64,000 nt of DNA from Montifringilla adamsi (lineage: Eukaryota > Chordata > Aves > Passeriformes > Passeridae), in NCBI GenBank assembly GCA_017590115.1, contig JAGGNK010011114.1, positions 2,533,733 through 2,597,732 of the forward strand, given 5' to 3'. The notes under the pieces are model-generated. The model worked only from the letters and a program-made list of their open reading frames with translations. It had not been told where the DNA came from and searched no databases. Below are positions 26,301 to 40,511 of the stretch, in pieces (the stretch's first letter is position 1; every line of letters begins with the position of its first letter). Both the position numbers and the translations under genes were made by a program.

Positions 26301-26655
26301 CTGGCACCTGCCAGTGCTTGAGTTAATGAGCTATATGAAGGAAAGCCTTGAGAAATTTTCTTTTTTTTTTTTTTTTTTTTTTTTTCCAGGAGTCTTCATG
26401 TTTTAATTACTCTGGTTGTCCTATAGCAGCAGTCAGCCCTCCAAGTAGTGTTAATTTCTTTGCCACAAGAAATCCCATAAAAAGAGCTACTTCTCTGTGT
26501 AGTTTTAACCCTTTTATTTATCATAACCTCTGATGCAAAGAAGAAGAAAACTAAGAATTTCTGCTTCTTGGAAATGCAGGGTTTCACCATGAGATGTTCC
26601 TCCACTGCATGCTGAGCATGAAGGCACCAACTTACCTTCACTTTTTAACTAAATT

Positions 26656-26776
26656 TTGCAATTCAAACAGGTTTAGTGGGGGCTTTTTTTTTTTTGGTCA
26701 TTTTTTAAAATAAATATTGCAATTCAAACAGGTTTGGTGGGGGTTTTTGTTTTTTGTCATTTTTTAAAATAGATGT
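26656..26776. repeat. 61-bp tandem duplication
   Basis: Two head-to-tail units start ttgcaattcaaacaggttt, continue gtgggggc/gtgggggt, then a T-rich run, and end gtcattttttaaaata. They differ at only a few positions, mostly in the T run, so the duplication is young. Confidence 0.93.
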
Positions 26777-29191
26777 ATGATTTATATTGGAAATACAAGA
26801 ATGGTCAAATGACACACAGCAAGCTGAGCTGCATTGCTGTCTTGCTGATCACTCACATCAAGATTTTGTGCAGGCTGGACAGTAACAGGCAGCAACTCCT
26901 CACTGCTGCGTGCAAGTGAGTGTCTCCCTTCAAAACATCTCTTGCCTGGTACGTGTAAGCAGCTTTCTGAAAGCCAGAGACCAGCACTGTGCCTGTGAAG
27001 CCTTTGATCTTAGAGTAAAATAATGCTCAGCGTGGGAGGGTGCAACTCAGAAGGGTGGTCAGAGTTTGGGAAAGGTGACATGGGGAAAAAAGAAATATCC
27101 AAAGAGTATTTGGGGCAGATGTTCATCAAATAATGAGTTGATAAACCCAAAAGCCGTAAAGAGAGGGAAATAGCAGTCACAAGAGGATGCTACTTAGGAG
27201 AAAAACACTTAATTAATGGAAGATATCAGTATATCAGAGTGCCAAAATGGCTGTTTTTCTGAATTGCCAGCAGGTCCCTGCTAACTCTTCATAAATGTAA
27301 AAAAACTCCCTTCCCATTGTGGAATATTTGCCCAATATTCTCTTTATAGAGGCGGAAAGTACAACTTCCAGACTCCCTGTTTCTAAAGGTTTAGTATAAC
27401 TATGGTGTGAGGATAGTAAGATGTTCCTTTTCCCATGCCTAAAAAGTAAAACACCTCAAATTTTTGGAACATTTTTCAGTGTTACAAAAAAACTACACTG
27501 CATAATTTCGTAGGAAAAAAAGTTTTTTAACACTTTATTTTTAAAATAGGAATTGCATATTCTGCTTTCTAATAATTGGTTTTTATTTAATCACTGAAGA
27601 TTGCCCTTCTCTCCTTGGGGAATAGTTGAGGTTTTATATTTTTTTTAATTTTTTGCTTTGGCACTGTTTCTTCTCCTGTTTGTAAGAACTGGACCCAACA
27701 TTCTTATACATTAATGGTTTAAAAGTAAATCTAATTTAGTAGTGTCATCATAGAAGCCTCTTTCTAAAGTACAGCGGCCATGTAATATGGAATTACTGCA
27801 TCAAAAAGGAAATTACTTTTCTCTGTCTTTGCTGAGAGAGATTAATTAAAAGGAAGGTATTTAACTGGTAAAGATTGGACTGTTTGTGTTATAGCTCTAA
27901 ATGAAGGGTTTGGGGTTGTCTGTGCTGCTACCTTGACAGCTTTCTTTAGGATAACCAAACACACACAAAATAAATAATCAGAGGAAGGGAGAGAACTTCT
28001 CCTAACTGCCCACAGCCAGATAAAATACTTCTGCTATCATTCACCTGACTCTTTCACAGCATTTACCTGTTTTGTTCTAGTTGCTTTTTTTTCCCTCTTG
28101 TTTTTCTCTAATTTAATATTGGTAGTTAAGACTGAAGCTGAAAATAATAATAGTGGATTGTAGATAAAGCATTGGCCAATCTGAAATCTACCTTTTAAAA
28201 TCTTTCTCTTTTTTCTACACATTATTTTATTTTTTTTTTACAAGGATCCAAAGTATCTTATTTATGACAATATTAGGATTAAGGGACATAATTAAAGGAT
28301 ATTAATGAATAGCACCAGTTCAGCATCTGCCACGTCTATTTAAAACAATAACGAATTTAGTCCTTAGGAAAGCAGAAGATTAACAACAACCACAGCAGCT
28401 CTTGCCAGGATTAGAGCAGGGAAGTGCTGCAGCAGCATTTCTCAGCCCCTCTGCCAAGACACTTGAGCTTTAGGTGGTGAGAACAAAGCTGTTTGAGCCA
28501 TGTGAAATCCCAGTTTGCCAGAGGAGATCCCAATCCCAGAGCACGTGTGATGTGGGTCCCCACCACGGCTCTCCGCTTGCTGCTCACACCCATGGCTGCT
28601 TCTTTGTCTGTCGTAAACTCACGGCGTGGCAAGGCTTGAAAGTGAGATTCAGGGATATTAAAGGCTCTAAAAGAGCTTCTGGAGTAATTTTGCACTTGTG
28701 CAGGTTTGTGTTGGTGCATGGTTTGCCACAGTGGTTCTTTGTCACATCCAGCCCCGAGCCCTCTGCTAGAAATGATCTCAGAATCTCCGTTGCCAAATCA
28801 TTACACTATTTGTTTTTAGTAGTTTGCTTTTCATCTTTTAAGATGTTAGCTTTAATTTCTTGACTACAGGAATTTTTCTCTTGCACTTGCCTCACTTTTT
28901 TTATGAACACTTCTTAGGCCCTTACAAATAATGCTAAATTTCAGCAGTGTTTTTCCTCTGGGTAGCTGTTGAGACCACTTTTAAAAATTGAGACATTCTA
29001 CACAGATACAGCATTTTGTTTAGTGGCATTTTCGGGAGGCTGTTCTGGACAGAGTTGGTGGCATTTTTAATACAAACACTGTGCACATGCACTTCACCAC
29101 CAGGTAGGTGGACCAAATTCTCCCACTGGATGAAAGATTGGACATGCCTGACAACAATTTCTGTGATTTCCTAAAGACTTATTAACCACAT

Positions 29192-29228
29192 CTATATATA
29201 TACACACACACATACATGTATATATATG
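29192..29228. repeat. (TA)n/(CA)n microsatellite
   Basis: Alternating tatata, acacaca and gtatata tracts of about 37 bp. Confidence 0.85.
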
Positions 29229-29760
29229 GGCAAATTTATAAAAACTAATAAATAAAATAATAAAACTAATCTTCAACTCAAACATTTCAAAACCAGCATT
29301 GTCACCATCTTCTCCCTAAGACAATGATATCTCTTAAAATTTGGAATGTAAGATGTTCTGGCTGTAGCTTCACTATTTCTGTTTCATTAATCAATTTATA
29401 ATTTCATTATTATAGCTGATCATCTTTCTCTCTCTTGTTCCCTCTCTTTTTAATTTTTTTTTTTAAATGCTCTCATCCATTACGAATCTCAAAGTTCAAC
29501 AGCAAAATAAACCACAGAATGTTGTTACTGTCTTTCTTCTGTGCTGGGTCTTAATATTGGAGGCAGAAAATTAGTGGTAAAGATAGTGAAGGGATTTCAT
29601 TGCTTCTTTAGCCTAATTAAACAGCAGATAGCTAAAGGAAATGAACAGACTAATGCTGAAAAACATTGTGTTAACTTTCTCATCATTTTAGGATTATAAA
29701 ACAGTAAATAGTGGAATATATGTGTTTTTCTCCTGAATAAATTCCCACAACTAGTGGGAA

Positions 29761-29860
29761 TTAATGCATTAATTTATTATTTCTATAAACTTTAATTATA
29801 GAATTTTATACATGTAAATTATGCAATTTTTAATTAGTGCATTAATTTATTATTTTTATA
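29761..29860. repeat. Imperfect direct repeat pair, 27 bp, 73 bp apart
   Basis: Copy one at 29761-29787 and copy two at 29834-29860 share gcattaatttattatttxtata with two or three changes. This is AT-rich local duplication just left of a microsatellite. Confidence 0.75.
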
Positions 29861-29868
29861 ACTTTCTC

Positions 29869-29964
29869 CATATATATATACATATACATGTTTGTATATA
29901 TTCACACATGTATATGTGCTTATATGTATATATACACACACACATATATAAAAAATATATATAT
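29869..29964. repeat. (TA)n/(TG)n-rich microsatellite block
   Basis: About 95 bp of mixed ta, ca and tg dinucleotide tracts, including tatatatata and acacacacacat pieces. It is self-complementary and likely length-variable. Confidence 0.88.
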
Positions 29965-32825
29965 GGTTAATACGTTTTTAGGAAATCACAGAAATTTGTT
30001 CTAGAAATATAATTGCACAGGTTAAAGGGAGAAGAGGAGCATAGTGAGAACACAAATGTGATTTTTTGGTGTGGTTCACTCTGCTCTCTGAGGTGCCCAG
30101 CTAGGAGAGACCAAACGTGGGAAAGCTGTCACAGGAGAAGAGCACTCAATGCTCAGCTAAGAGAGCAAAGTGAAAAGATAGAGAACTCCTGGGACATTTG
30201 TGGAAAGACAATCAGAACGGAAACATGGGACAAGATGGGACTCAACAGTGCTGTCCTAAAATTTAGAAGCTAAATAATCAAACTACTTCTGTAGGGTTTG
30301 TGTGGTTTTGGCCTCTCTCCAGGGCGTGTTGGGATTTTCCCACAGAAATGTTAGAAATGCCAGAATCAGTCATTTTGCTGTACAGATTTTTATCTGTGTT
30401 TATCAGGAAATCCTCTTGGCTCGTGTCAGTTTTTTCCCTTAGATCTGCTGCTGTCCCCATTAGTGAGAACAGCTTTATTAGGTAATTCCAAACACATATG
30501 GGGACATTATTCTGATTTGAGAAACTCTTGCTTGGATTCAGTGCTTATATTCTTGTTCAGCACATCAGCAAGCTGTCTAGCTTCAGATGAGGTTGTTGTT
30601 TGATATTGATTTATTTAAGCTTCTGCTAGTCTTGTATAGATCCTGGCTTGATTTCAGGCTAATTTGGTTTTAACTGAAATTGATGAAGCAGCTATTTAAT
30701 ATAAGCTGATAGAAATGACTGCTGAGCTAGAGATGTGCAAATCTCCAAAAAACAAACAAAGAAAAATCCCAAAAAGCTTCTTATTATGTGTGCATTTGAG
30801 GTAATCTTTTGAGCTGCTGCAGAGTGGGGGGGATGTGATTTTTTTTTTATTGCCAACTATAAAAATACAGAGCTTCGGATTAAATTGTGAAGGTATAGCT
30901 AAGAAAAATATCAGTGCACAGAGATTTTTTTGCTGCAAGATAAAAATAGACCTTGTCTAGTTATATTGGTGTAATTCTGGGAAATGTAGGGACTCCTACA
31001 GATGGGGGATCCTGCCAGGGGTAGGATGGGGACAAGCTGTTTTCTAGTCCTGTCTTCTCTTTATGACAGTGGAAGATCCCAGGTGCTTTTTCTCTGTGGT
31101 CTGCTTTTCTATCAGTGAATATTTAATAATTCAAAAGACTTTTTTATGGGTTTTAAAGGCCCATCCAGGAATCTCCTGGCCCCTGAGGTGGCCCTTGAGG
31201 AAGGACCTCGCTGCAGAGCTACTGGGGTGGTCGGGGGGGATCTGGAGGGGACTCCCACTCTCTCCCCAGAGGCAAGATCTACTTTCCTCATGCTGCCTGG
31301 TCATTTTTTTCTCATTTATAATCTTATCGTGCTCCCTTTCACCCCTGGAAACAACCCTTTAAATATTCCAGAGGCGGTAGTTTTATTTCCCTCACTTCTT
31401 TGATATTTTCTTTTCTCTTTACCCCTGAACTTAGTCACTGCTTGAGTAGCTGAGGATCTCTTGGAGTCAGATTTGAATCTTGCTTTCCATAAGTGGGCAA
31501 GAAAAATGGCCTGCACACCAACTTTTTAAGAACTTTTTCCATTATTCTGTGTACTAATTTTACCAGTCTCAAATATATAATTAGAAAGATAAAGTCTACA
31601 GATAAAGCCAAGCCCCGACTAATCTCTTTTCACCACTCAAAATTCCTGCAGTCAAAAGCAGGCTACGTGGATGCAAATGCAATTCCAATTTATTTTAATG
31701 GGAATTCAGGATTTTCAGATCGTGGCTGATTAGAACTGCTCCTGATACCAATTTGTTGTAAATTATTCTTGTTTTGCATAACCCCCAAACATATTAATTT
31801 GCTACTTAGAACTGCTGCTGCCTGCTGCTAACAATTAGATAACCAGGCTGCCAGTCCAAGTTTTTCCCCACTGAACTTGGCAGGGTTTAAGTGGCCCTTT
31901 TCTGCCTCACCTCTGGGAGTCCATCCCCAAAGAGCCAATATTAAATTTAGCAAAAATGAGGACTGAATAATCACATGGATTCTGAGCTGCTCATCCCGGC
32001 CAACTCCGCTCCTGCCTGAGTTGGAACTGTTTCAGGAGCACTTAGGAAACTGAGTTATTTTAGTAGGCTGGAATATTTGGCTGTGAAAAGAACATAGTCA
32101 TTTTTTCCTGTATATTGGGAGGGACATCACTTAGGTATTGCACACAGCTTCTGCTTTTTACTTGGTCTGTGGCATCTTAGTGCAAATGAATGTTGAGGTA
32201 GTAGACTTATTTGAAAATAAATTAGATGACAAAACGCTAACTAAATTTTTTTAGACTCTCCTCCTATTGTTGTTTCATGATTGTTTTCTACTCTTTTCTT
32301 TATGTCTTTAAATATTTCCTTCCCTCTGTTGATGGTCCTGTAGTTAATTTGCTCAGAGACTTAATTTACAAATTGTTTTGGTTGTACAAAACTTTTCTGG
32401 GGCAGAAATTGCCTAATCAAAAGTAACCTTTGGAAGGGCCATGAGTTTCTTTTTTAGACCTTTTTTCAGAGAAAGTTCTCTGTAAGAACACCTGAAGAAG
32501 TCAAAGGGTAGAAAAAAAAAATGAAGAGGGAACTCCGCTGTATCCTTTCCCACTTGTTTCAGATGCAAGGGAAAAATGGGATGGGTTTATTTGGTGATTG
32601 CTGCCTTTGCAGCTTCCTTAAAATGATTGATTATTAGCCATACACAAGGAATCCACCATGGATAAGCCATTCCTAATTTCTGAGAGATTTTTTTCCTTCC
32701 TCTGCTGCTTTGGAGGTTTTGTGATGCAGGTGCAGAGGTTTGGGATCATTGCCTTAACCTTGTGAGGTGATCCCTTTGTAAACTAGGAGTTTTAGAAGAA
32801 AAGAGGGTTTTTTAATAGGAAGAAG

Positions 32826-32880
32826 TTGGGGGTTTTTGTTGGTGTTTTTTTTGGGTTTTTTTTGTTTTTTTTTTTTTTTA
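32826..32880. repeat. T/G-rich low-complexity tract
   Basis: Gt-rich pieces such as gggggtttttgttggtg followed by T runs and then ttaatag. Similar tracts occur at 19139 and 25873. Confidence 0.8.
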
Positions 32881-35800
32881 ATAGAACACTGTCCTTTATT
32901 ACTAGATGAGTGGTAACTCCTATTCTGATTTTGTTGTGCCATAAATGTAAAAGATGCAGAAATTACTGTGATAAGAATGAGCTACAAATATCCATATCTT
33001 ACTGGAGGCTTTGGAGAGTGCATGGAGCAGGGGGCAGGAAGAGATTTTCAGTGTTATATGCCAATGTAGGATTTTATAATGTGATATAAAAACCGGATAT
33101 TTTCAAGGAATGCTGACAGCAGTTTCAGTTATTTAAGAAGTCATGTCTGTAAAACCAACTTTCTTTTCAGGGCTGGCAGTACTGTAGGTATACAGACTGA
33201 CAGGTATAAATCATCCTAAAAGCCACAAGTCTGGAATTTCTGCCCCTGGCTGCCAAGCAGCTTAATGTGAAAGGTGAATTTATATAATTATTTTTCCCCC
33301 TGCAGATTCAGAGATTCGGAGTGAGAGAATTGTAGGGTGCAGAGGAAGTGCTCCATGTGTCTCTCTGTACCTCTGGGAATTACTCCTCCTTCGTGCCTGT
33401 AATCATCCACTGAGTTTAGAATTTACTGTACCTGTCTGGTTTTGTTCATCAATAACTAAATATTTTAGGATTCTTGCCTCAGGTATGGGATATTGAGACA
33501 GAACTGGAATAGTGTTGAGTGATGAGCCATCCATAATTTTTTACTTTTAGTTAAATCATTAATGTTTATTACCTGCACTGCTATTTCTAAAAAGATCACT
33601 CATATCCCACACATGTCAGTGTGATACTAGAACAAATATTTGGAAATTAGATAAGCTTTGTGTTAGTGAAATGCCATAAGGTCAAAAGAGATTTGAAGAA
33701 CAAAACATTTCAGTTCATGTCAAGGATTGTCCAAAACAATAAAGTTCTGTTATTTTCATATTAAGTTCTTTCAATCCCCCAGAAAATCTTCCTTCTTTCT
33801 GCCCAGTACTGCAAGATACTAAATTTACACTAAAACCAGAGTTTAGTTTTAATTTGCTGAATTTCTCATTTTACCTCAGTAAAATCCTCATAGAGCTAGA
33901 GAAAGGCCAAGTTGTTTGTACTTTTGTGTTATGAAAATGTAGCAGGGGAAATGATCCATAAAATGTTCACTTTGTAAAGACTTCACTGGATTTTTGGATG
34001 CAGCTTATGTTACATGCAAATAGTTCTGGTGGAAGGTTTACAAAGTTATATATAGTGTGGGAAGAAAAATTACTTATTGTCATTGAAAAATGCCCAACAG
34101 ATAAAGCACGAGGAGGGTGCCACCAAGCAGACACAAATATTTCCCACTTGCAGGGTAACAGGGAGGACTAATCTGATTCTTGCCAAATTTACAAGCATTG
34201 CCTCACTCTTTTCTAAACTGGGGCTCTTGGCAGCTGTTAAATCAATTGTAAGCATTACAGCTCTTAAGTTACATTATTCATCAAGAATAACAAGCCTGCT
34301 TGCTGCTTGCCTCTTCCAAATGCTTGCTGCGCACAGGTTTAACCCAGTCTTCACTGCAGCCAAGAGAAGACGTGGCAAAAGAGCAAAATGTTCTTTGAGA
34401 GCGAATCCTAATACAGAGGGAAAGTTTTCCTTGTTGGGGAACAGTTAGAAAGTGCAAATTTGTGTCCCAGTTCACAGCAGCTCAGAATTCCTGTCCCAGG
34501 GGGCACAGAGCAGCAGGGAAAATGGTGATGGAGCTGGGGGAAGCTCCCTGGCCCTTGCACTGCTGGCCATGCCTTGCCCAGACAGGGCTATTCAGGATTT
34601 ATTTATTTATTTATTTTTAATTTTTTCAGCAGTGCTGAAGGAGGGGTCACTGCACAGTTAATTTGTAAGGGGGGAGCAAAACAAAGCAAAGGGCTGCGTG
34701 AGCCGTGTCCTTGGCACCAGGTGGGGATGTGAGGGCTTTGTGTGAGGTGCTGGATCTGCAGTGCCAGGTTTGTGGCTGTGGGAAGCTGTCACAGCCTCAC
34801 TTTGTGGTGGCAGGGCAGCAGAACACAGCACTGGTGGCGTTTGTGTTAGTGGGAGATCATTTCAGATTGCTTGGGCTATAATGGGATGTTTTGCTAATGC
34901 ATTTTGACAGTACCTTCAAAATACAGTTACACTTGCCTATCATAATCACTTGTTGTGTGTTTCTAATCTGGCACACAGGACAGGCAGCAAGGAGAGGAGG
35001 AAGGAAAAAAAAATAGAAATGTTTTAGTGACTTACATGGACATTATTACTATTACACTTTAACTGGATTCCTGTCTGAAGCACAGAGCCTTTTATAGAAG
35101 AAAAACTTTCCATGGGATGCTCACAGCTGACACACACACTTATTCTGTGGGTTTGGTGGGGAAATCAGGGCTCAGGAGCTGCTGAACCATGGCTTTGCAG
35201 AAAAACAGTTTAAGGAACTTCTTCTAGGGTTATCTTCCAGTCCAGGGTTATCCCAAGCTGAATCCTTGTTCACTTGTGGTACACATTTGTCCCAGCACAA
35301 GGCTGGGAGCTCCAGCTGTGGCTGGAAAGCCTATGTGGGACCTCACCAGTGTGCAAAGCTTTTGTGTCAGGTGTAGAGACTGACCCATCAGCCCTGGGCT
35401 CTCAGAAATGCACCTGGAATGTGAGATGTGTAACCACTTAGTCAAGGACAAACCTTTTTCCTATTCTCTTCTCTGTATTGGCTTTTAAAATGTAGTATTT
35501 AGTGAAAAAAAGCTTTCAATGACATGTAAGCTGGAAACCAGTTGTCCCAGTCAAAGTTATATCAATAAGCAGGAAATTATTTCTGTTACAACTTTAGTTT
35601 TCAAGAACAGATTTCCTTGACTTGATTGCTTAAAATTGTTTGGGTTTATGTGCTGTGTTGTACCATTTGTACCAGTTTAATGTGTCCAGCATTCTTTTTT
35701 TCTGGATTCTTTGTCATTCTTGAAACAGCCTACAAAAAAGAAAGTCTTTTTTATTGTCTTGAGATTTGTTCAGATAAAGTAAAATAGATCTTTTGGAAAC

Positions 35801-38049
35801 AGGCCTGTGATCAGAGCTTTGCTAAGCAAAGAAACCAGATGGAATTTGACTTCCCCATTACCTCTTAGTAAACTCCAAAGAATTCTAGTGGGAGTAGTTG
35901 GGAATATTCCTCGTAGGGAAAAAACCCCCACGCTATTCTGCATCAGTTGGTCGTGATAGATACAGGATGTCAAATCTCATGGTGGATTCCCTAAATGCTT
36001 CCATCTTCTGAGGGTTTTGGATGTCCTTTCAGCCTCCTTGGTTTCTGCTTTTTACTGTTAAACTAAGAAGTGGGAAAAAATTAACGTAAAACCAATGTTC
36101 TAGTTAAATGCATGATGTTTGCAGTGTTGTTCCTTCACTCAGAAAATGGCATGATGTCTGTATAGTAAAACCTTCCTTGTGACACAATGCAGAGTCATGA
36201 AAAGCATTGCAATGCTGTTTTGTGATTCCTTTCCTCATAAAGCCCAGTGGAATTGCAAACTGTTAATTGAACATGTGGCATTGGATATCAGCACACAGTA
36301 TTATTTGCTAGAAAAAGCACAGAGCAGAACAATGCAAACTTATTTTCCTGTCCCTTCTGCTGAATATTCTGCGTTGAGAAGTGAATGCTGTTGGAGAATA
36401 TTGACTTCTTGTTTCTGTTACTGATTGTAAGGAAGGATTTCATTCTGTAGCAAATACCCTGTAAAATGCAATACATCAGATTCTTTGTTTTCTAAACCGC
36501 TGAGATTCTGCCCCCCTTGGATTCGCACAGGTAGCAGGCAAGTGAAGAAAAATGCTGAACTGTAGGATTTTTAAAAAATATTACATTTAATTGGGTTTTT
36601 GTTCAGCAGATAATTGCTTACCCTGCAAACCCAGACTTTTTTAACACATGCACACAAAATGCATGTTAGGTAATTAAGAAATTTCTTTTTTAAAAGGAAA
36701 AATACCAAAGATGAAGAGGCAAAAGCTGAAGTACACAATGCAGAAATGCACTTGAGTGTTCAGATAGTTTTGCAAAATCCTTTCTTTTCAGCTGTGAGAA
36801 GACTGTCAGCTCGCAGATGTCCCCAGGGGCTGGAACTGTTTAATTTTCAGGCTTTCTGCTGGAAAGGTGAAAATACAGTTGGTGAAAAAGGCACATGAAG
36901 AGAAGAGGATGTTCTGACAATGATGAGGCTGTAATGTTGTGGGTCTCCTGTTTAAAGCTTTTCTTTGGCAATCACTGAAACCTCTCTGCACCTGACAGTA
37001 TCTGTTTATATGTTTAATGGCTTTAGATAAAATCATCTTCCTTTTGCCAGATTCTGACAGCACAGAGATATTTGAAGGCTGGTGCTCATGGCTTAAGTCT
37101 GCATTAGTGAGGAGTGTGGCCAAATAGGAGCAGATCAGTGGCATTCAGCAGTGGCAATTAAGGACTCTGTGCCCATACCATGGCAATTTTTAAACATTTA
37201 AGTTTCACTTCAGAAAATCTCTATCAGATCCTCTAGACTTCCTGTAGCAGGGAGAACCTCTTCCAGTATACCTGGAATATATGTATTTGTGTGGTCTGGA
37301 CACACTTTATCTTGTGAATCATATGACAAGAGGGAGAGAAATGGGATTTTGCTTTCAAAGTGTGGCTAAAATACTTATATAGATGCAGCCATTAAGTGGC
37401 ATTAACAGCATCACTAGCAAAGCAATGGCTGTTTCCTGTACACTGCTGCAAATTACAGCCATTTTTTGATACCCTAAATTATATCCCAGATTTGATGACA
37501 GTGTGTTAAACCTTAGGGATTTTTTTCCTACAGGTTTAAGTGCCTGCCATTGCAGCAGCATTTCTCTTCTTGAGAGCTTCCCTTTCCCAGCACCAGCTCT
37601 CAGTGAGTTCAAGAAGTAATAAGTCAGTGGTTGGCAGTGAAAGGAGCACTGAATAAGGCACAGGCACACAATTTCAGCTTTAATTTTAGCTTTTCAGCTC
37701 CTGTTCACATCAGTGCTCTAAAAATGTGAACTTTGGTTTTGGTTTGGGTTTTTTTGGTTGGTTGGTTGTGTTTTGGAAGGAAGGACAGTAAAGTATCTCC
37801 AGTGTTTGCTTCCTAAAACTTTATGTTTATGTGCCTCTGGCCATGTCTTGCCTCCAGTGGTTGAATTCAAAAGTGAGTTAAAATTGGGAAAAAGAACTAA
37901 CTTTGAGATATAAGAATTTGTGGGAAATGAATGTACAGACATTCTAGTCACTGGCCATTTAACTGAGCCATTCTATTTTTCTTTTATCTGCATCTGGTAT
38001 ATTTAGTGTTGTGAAATTGTCATATTTAATCTCAGCTGACAACTAAGCC

Positions 38050-38430
38050 ACTCACTGCCATCCCCTCGTGGGATGTGGGAGGGAATCAAAGGAGTAAAAT
38101 GAGGAAACTTGTGAGCTGAGAGAAAGACAGTTTAATAGGGAAAACAAATGCGACATAGGAGGAGAAGAAAACAAGGAATTGATTCCCCACTCTCCATCAG
38201 CAGGCAGGTGTTCAGGAAAGGTGGGATGGGATATCCCTTTGGCCAAACTGGGTCAGGTGTGTCCCCTCCCAAATCCTCCCAAATCACCTTGACACTGTGT
38301 GAGCACTGCTCAGGAATAAAAATATAAAAACGTGGTTGAATTATCAACACTGTTTTCAGCACAAATGCAAAACACAGCCCCATAGCAGCTACTATGAAAA
38401 AAAATTAATCCTACCCCAGCCAAAAGCAGC
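38050..38430 (+). mobile_element. Avian LTR-type repeat fragment (probable endogenous retrovirus LTR), copy A
   Basis: Recognised from memory as a widespread avian repeat: tttaatagggaaaacaaatg, caaggaattgattccccact, ggtgggatgggatatccc, actgctcaggaataaaaat, atcaacactgttttcagcac, agctactatgaaaaaaaatt and ccccagccaaaagcagca occur in the family order. The middle looks shortened relative to copy B at 61527-61882, which keeps the missing ctccatcacgagtaac part. It is a solo, diverged, non-coding copy. Assignment to an LTR class is my inference. A RepeatMasker run with an avian library would name the subfamily. Confidence 0.75.
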
Positions 38431-39403
38431 ATTAGAAATAGATTGTGTTTTTTATGTCAGTGGGCTGCTTGTGACAGGTACTGAATTAACAGCTCAAGAA
38501 ACCAAAGTTCTCTTTTTTACCAACAAAAATAAGTTCAGCAAGGGTGTGAAGAACACAAGCTTCCCCCACGCTGCTCAAGCAATGTGCCTCAACCCTGACC
38601 CGAGAGCAAATCTCCGAGGGAAAAGGCGTTTGTTAAATTTCTTTTCCAATTAATTTGACAGCTCTGCTGAGACTCCTAACAAAAGTACTAATTCATGCAA
38701 ATTGCAGTGGTGGACCTGTGTCATCAGGGGGCTGGGCTGGGCTCTCTGAAACATCACACGAGCCACCAGGCAGAATTTTGATTAGAAGGTGACACTGGGT
38801 TTGGAGCCTATTCTGCATTAATTTTCTCCCAGGGACAGCAGAAGATTCCTGTATGTGCTAACAGAGGTGGGAAGTTGAGAAAGAATATTCAGCCTCACTA
38901 AATGCATCATCGTCTTCCTTCCATCCCTGAGAGAAAATTTATACCTTTTATGTGTCTGAATTAACTGCTCTGACTTGGGATCTGTGCATTGACTGGGAGA
39001 GATGTTCTGTGGTTTGCTCAAAATAAAAAACAAAACCCAAAACAAAGCAAAGGCCCAAATGTGTTGGAGAGCAAGATATAATCTGTAGTGCAATATATAA
39101 ATCAATTGATTTCATCAGACATGTCATGGGAAAAATAAGATCATTTTCCACTGTATAAATGACAGTGGAGAAGCAGAGATGGGTATGATGAAAGGATCAG
39201 AAGATATTCCTGTAAAAGCTGATTGAAAAGTTTCTGTTTGTTCATCACAGAGAAGATAAGCTCATGATAGACCTTTGTAAGATGAGGAATGCCTTTGAGA
39301 GGACACATCAAGAACAGCTGGTCTTCCTGCCATGTTATAAAAACCAAGGGTACATTGATTTGGTGAAAAAAGTAAAAAAAATTGAAGGTAAATTGAAGGA
39401 AAA
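38431..39403. other. Intron 3 stretch, nothing recognised
   Basis: About 970 bp of ordinary intron between the LTR-like fragment and the first copy of the 225-bp duplication. Confidence 0.6.
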
Positions 39404-39628
39404 ATGAATTTTTGTGCTTCACATCAACTACCTAAATTGGAGCAGAATGCATTGTGACCAGTAATTTGCAAAGAAACCCCAAATATTCGATAGTCTACAT
39501 GAAGGACAGTAAAATGATGATTAAAATCATTATCTTTGTGAAAAAATAAATTAACAGCTATCTCTAACCTTGTATTTCCAGGTTTTTGAAACAGTACTTG
39601 GGTTGTAGGTGTGAGGGTGAAGTAATTA
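39404..39628. repeat. 225-bp direct duplication, copy 1
   Basis: This segment reappears at 40512-40738 in the same orientation, about 1,108 bp away. Shared blocks include cacatcaactacctaaatt, taacagctatctctaa, tatttccaggtttttga and aggtgtgagggtgaa. By eye about 15% of positions differ. I do not recognise it as a named repeat. It has no open frame across it. Confidence 0.93.
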
Positions 39629-40511
39629 GGGAATGCAAATGGTGATTCCCTCTTTTGGCATTCCTCTTGCATTTCCACGTGGTGTTAACATTAGATGGGA
39701 GATGGGTACTGGGTAAGGATCTGCATGGAAATTAATTTCTTCTTCTTTATTTATAGCACCTTTCCTGTTCTGAACCTGTTCATCTGGCCTGCTTTGGGCA
39801 CAGGGAAATTACATAAACACCCCCAAGCCAGGGCAGTTGTGTTTTTTACTCAGTGCCTGGCAATCCCTTTAGCTAATATCTTGATTTTTCTGCTGGGCTG
39901 GAGAGGAAACACCTTACCCCAAGCTGGTGGCCTGTGGGACAGGGGCTGCCAGCTCTGTTTGCTTCACTCTGGGGGGGGATTGGTTGTTCTTATTTTGATT
40001 TTTTTTAGAGTTCTGACACAGAGGGCGGAGGTTGAGCAAAGTCTAAACCTGAGCATTGCCACAGATTTCCCTTTGTGGCACTCTCGGCCTGAATTAATTT
40101 TTATTTAAAATTTACTGTTTGAAGCCATCACAGTACTATGTCTGGTTTGCCTTTGAGGAATTCCTAGTGTAAGTTCAGCTCTGGGAAAAATAATTTCTTT
40201 TCTTTTTATCCTTGCCAGCTGATCGTTTAAAATTCTTTATATGTGTATTTGTACAACCTTTTTTCTCTTTTACTGTTTGAGTTGGTTTTCCTCTGGTATT
40301 TCTTTAATTTAGAATTGAAATTACTAAATTCAAGTGCTTCTTGAATTAGCTAGTTATTTTTCATCTCTCTGCAGATTAAGGTTTTTTTAAGAGAACAAAA
40401 CATGAAATTGCTTTGTTTGAAAAAATGCTAACTTAATACATCTCAGTGTGTCCAGGCTTTGAGTTAGGAAAACCTCTTGTTTAGAGAAAACAAAAGCTAG
40501 TGCTTATAAAG
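39629..40511. other. Spacer between the two 225-bp copies
   Basis: About 880 bp of non-repetitive intron with no primer-binding site or coding sequence seen, so an LTR-retroelement reading of the flanking copies is not supported. Confidence 0.6.

Larger units (their letters stand above)
20437..26655. other. Intron 3 stretch, no gene seen
   Basis: AT-rich intron containing long T runs (22180-22210, 31 T; 23853-23873, 21 T; 26361-26385, 25 T), a (TG)n near 23726, a 3-copy tandem repeat at 23305-23360 and T/G-rich DNA at 25873-25955. No coding region or known interspersed repeat was recognised. Confidence 0.55.
26777..38049. other. Intron 3 stretch, no gene seen
   Basis: AT-rich intron. Notable pieces are the TA/CA microsatellites at 29192-29228 and 29869-29964, an imperfect 27-bp repeat pair at 29761/29834, T/G-rich DNA at 32826-32880, (TTTA)n at 34599-34617 and T/G-rich DNA at 37734-37776. 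No interspersed repeat or exon was recognised. Confidence 0.55.
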
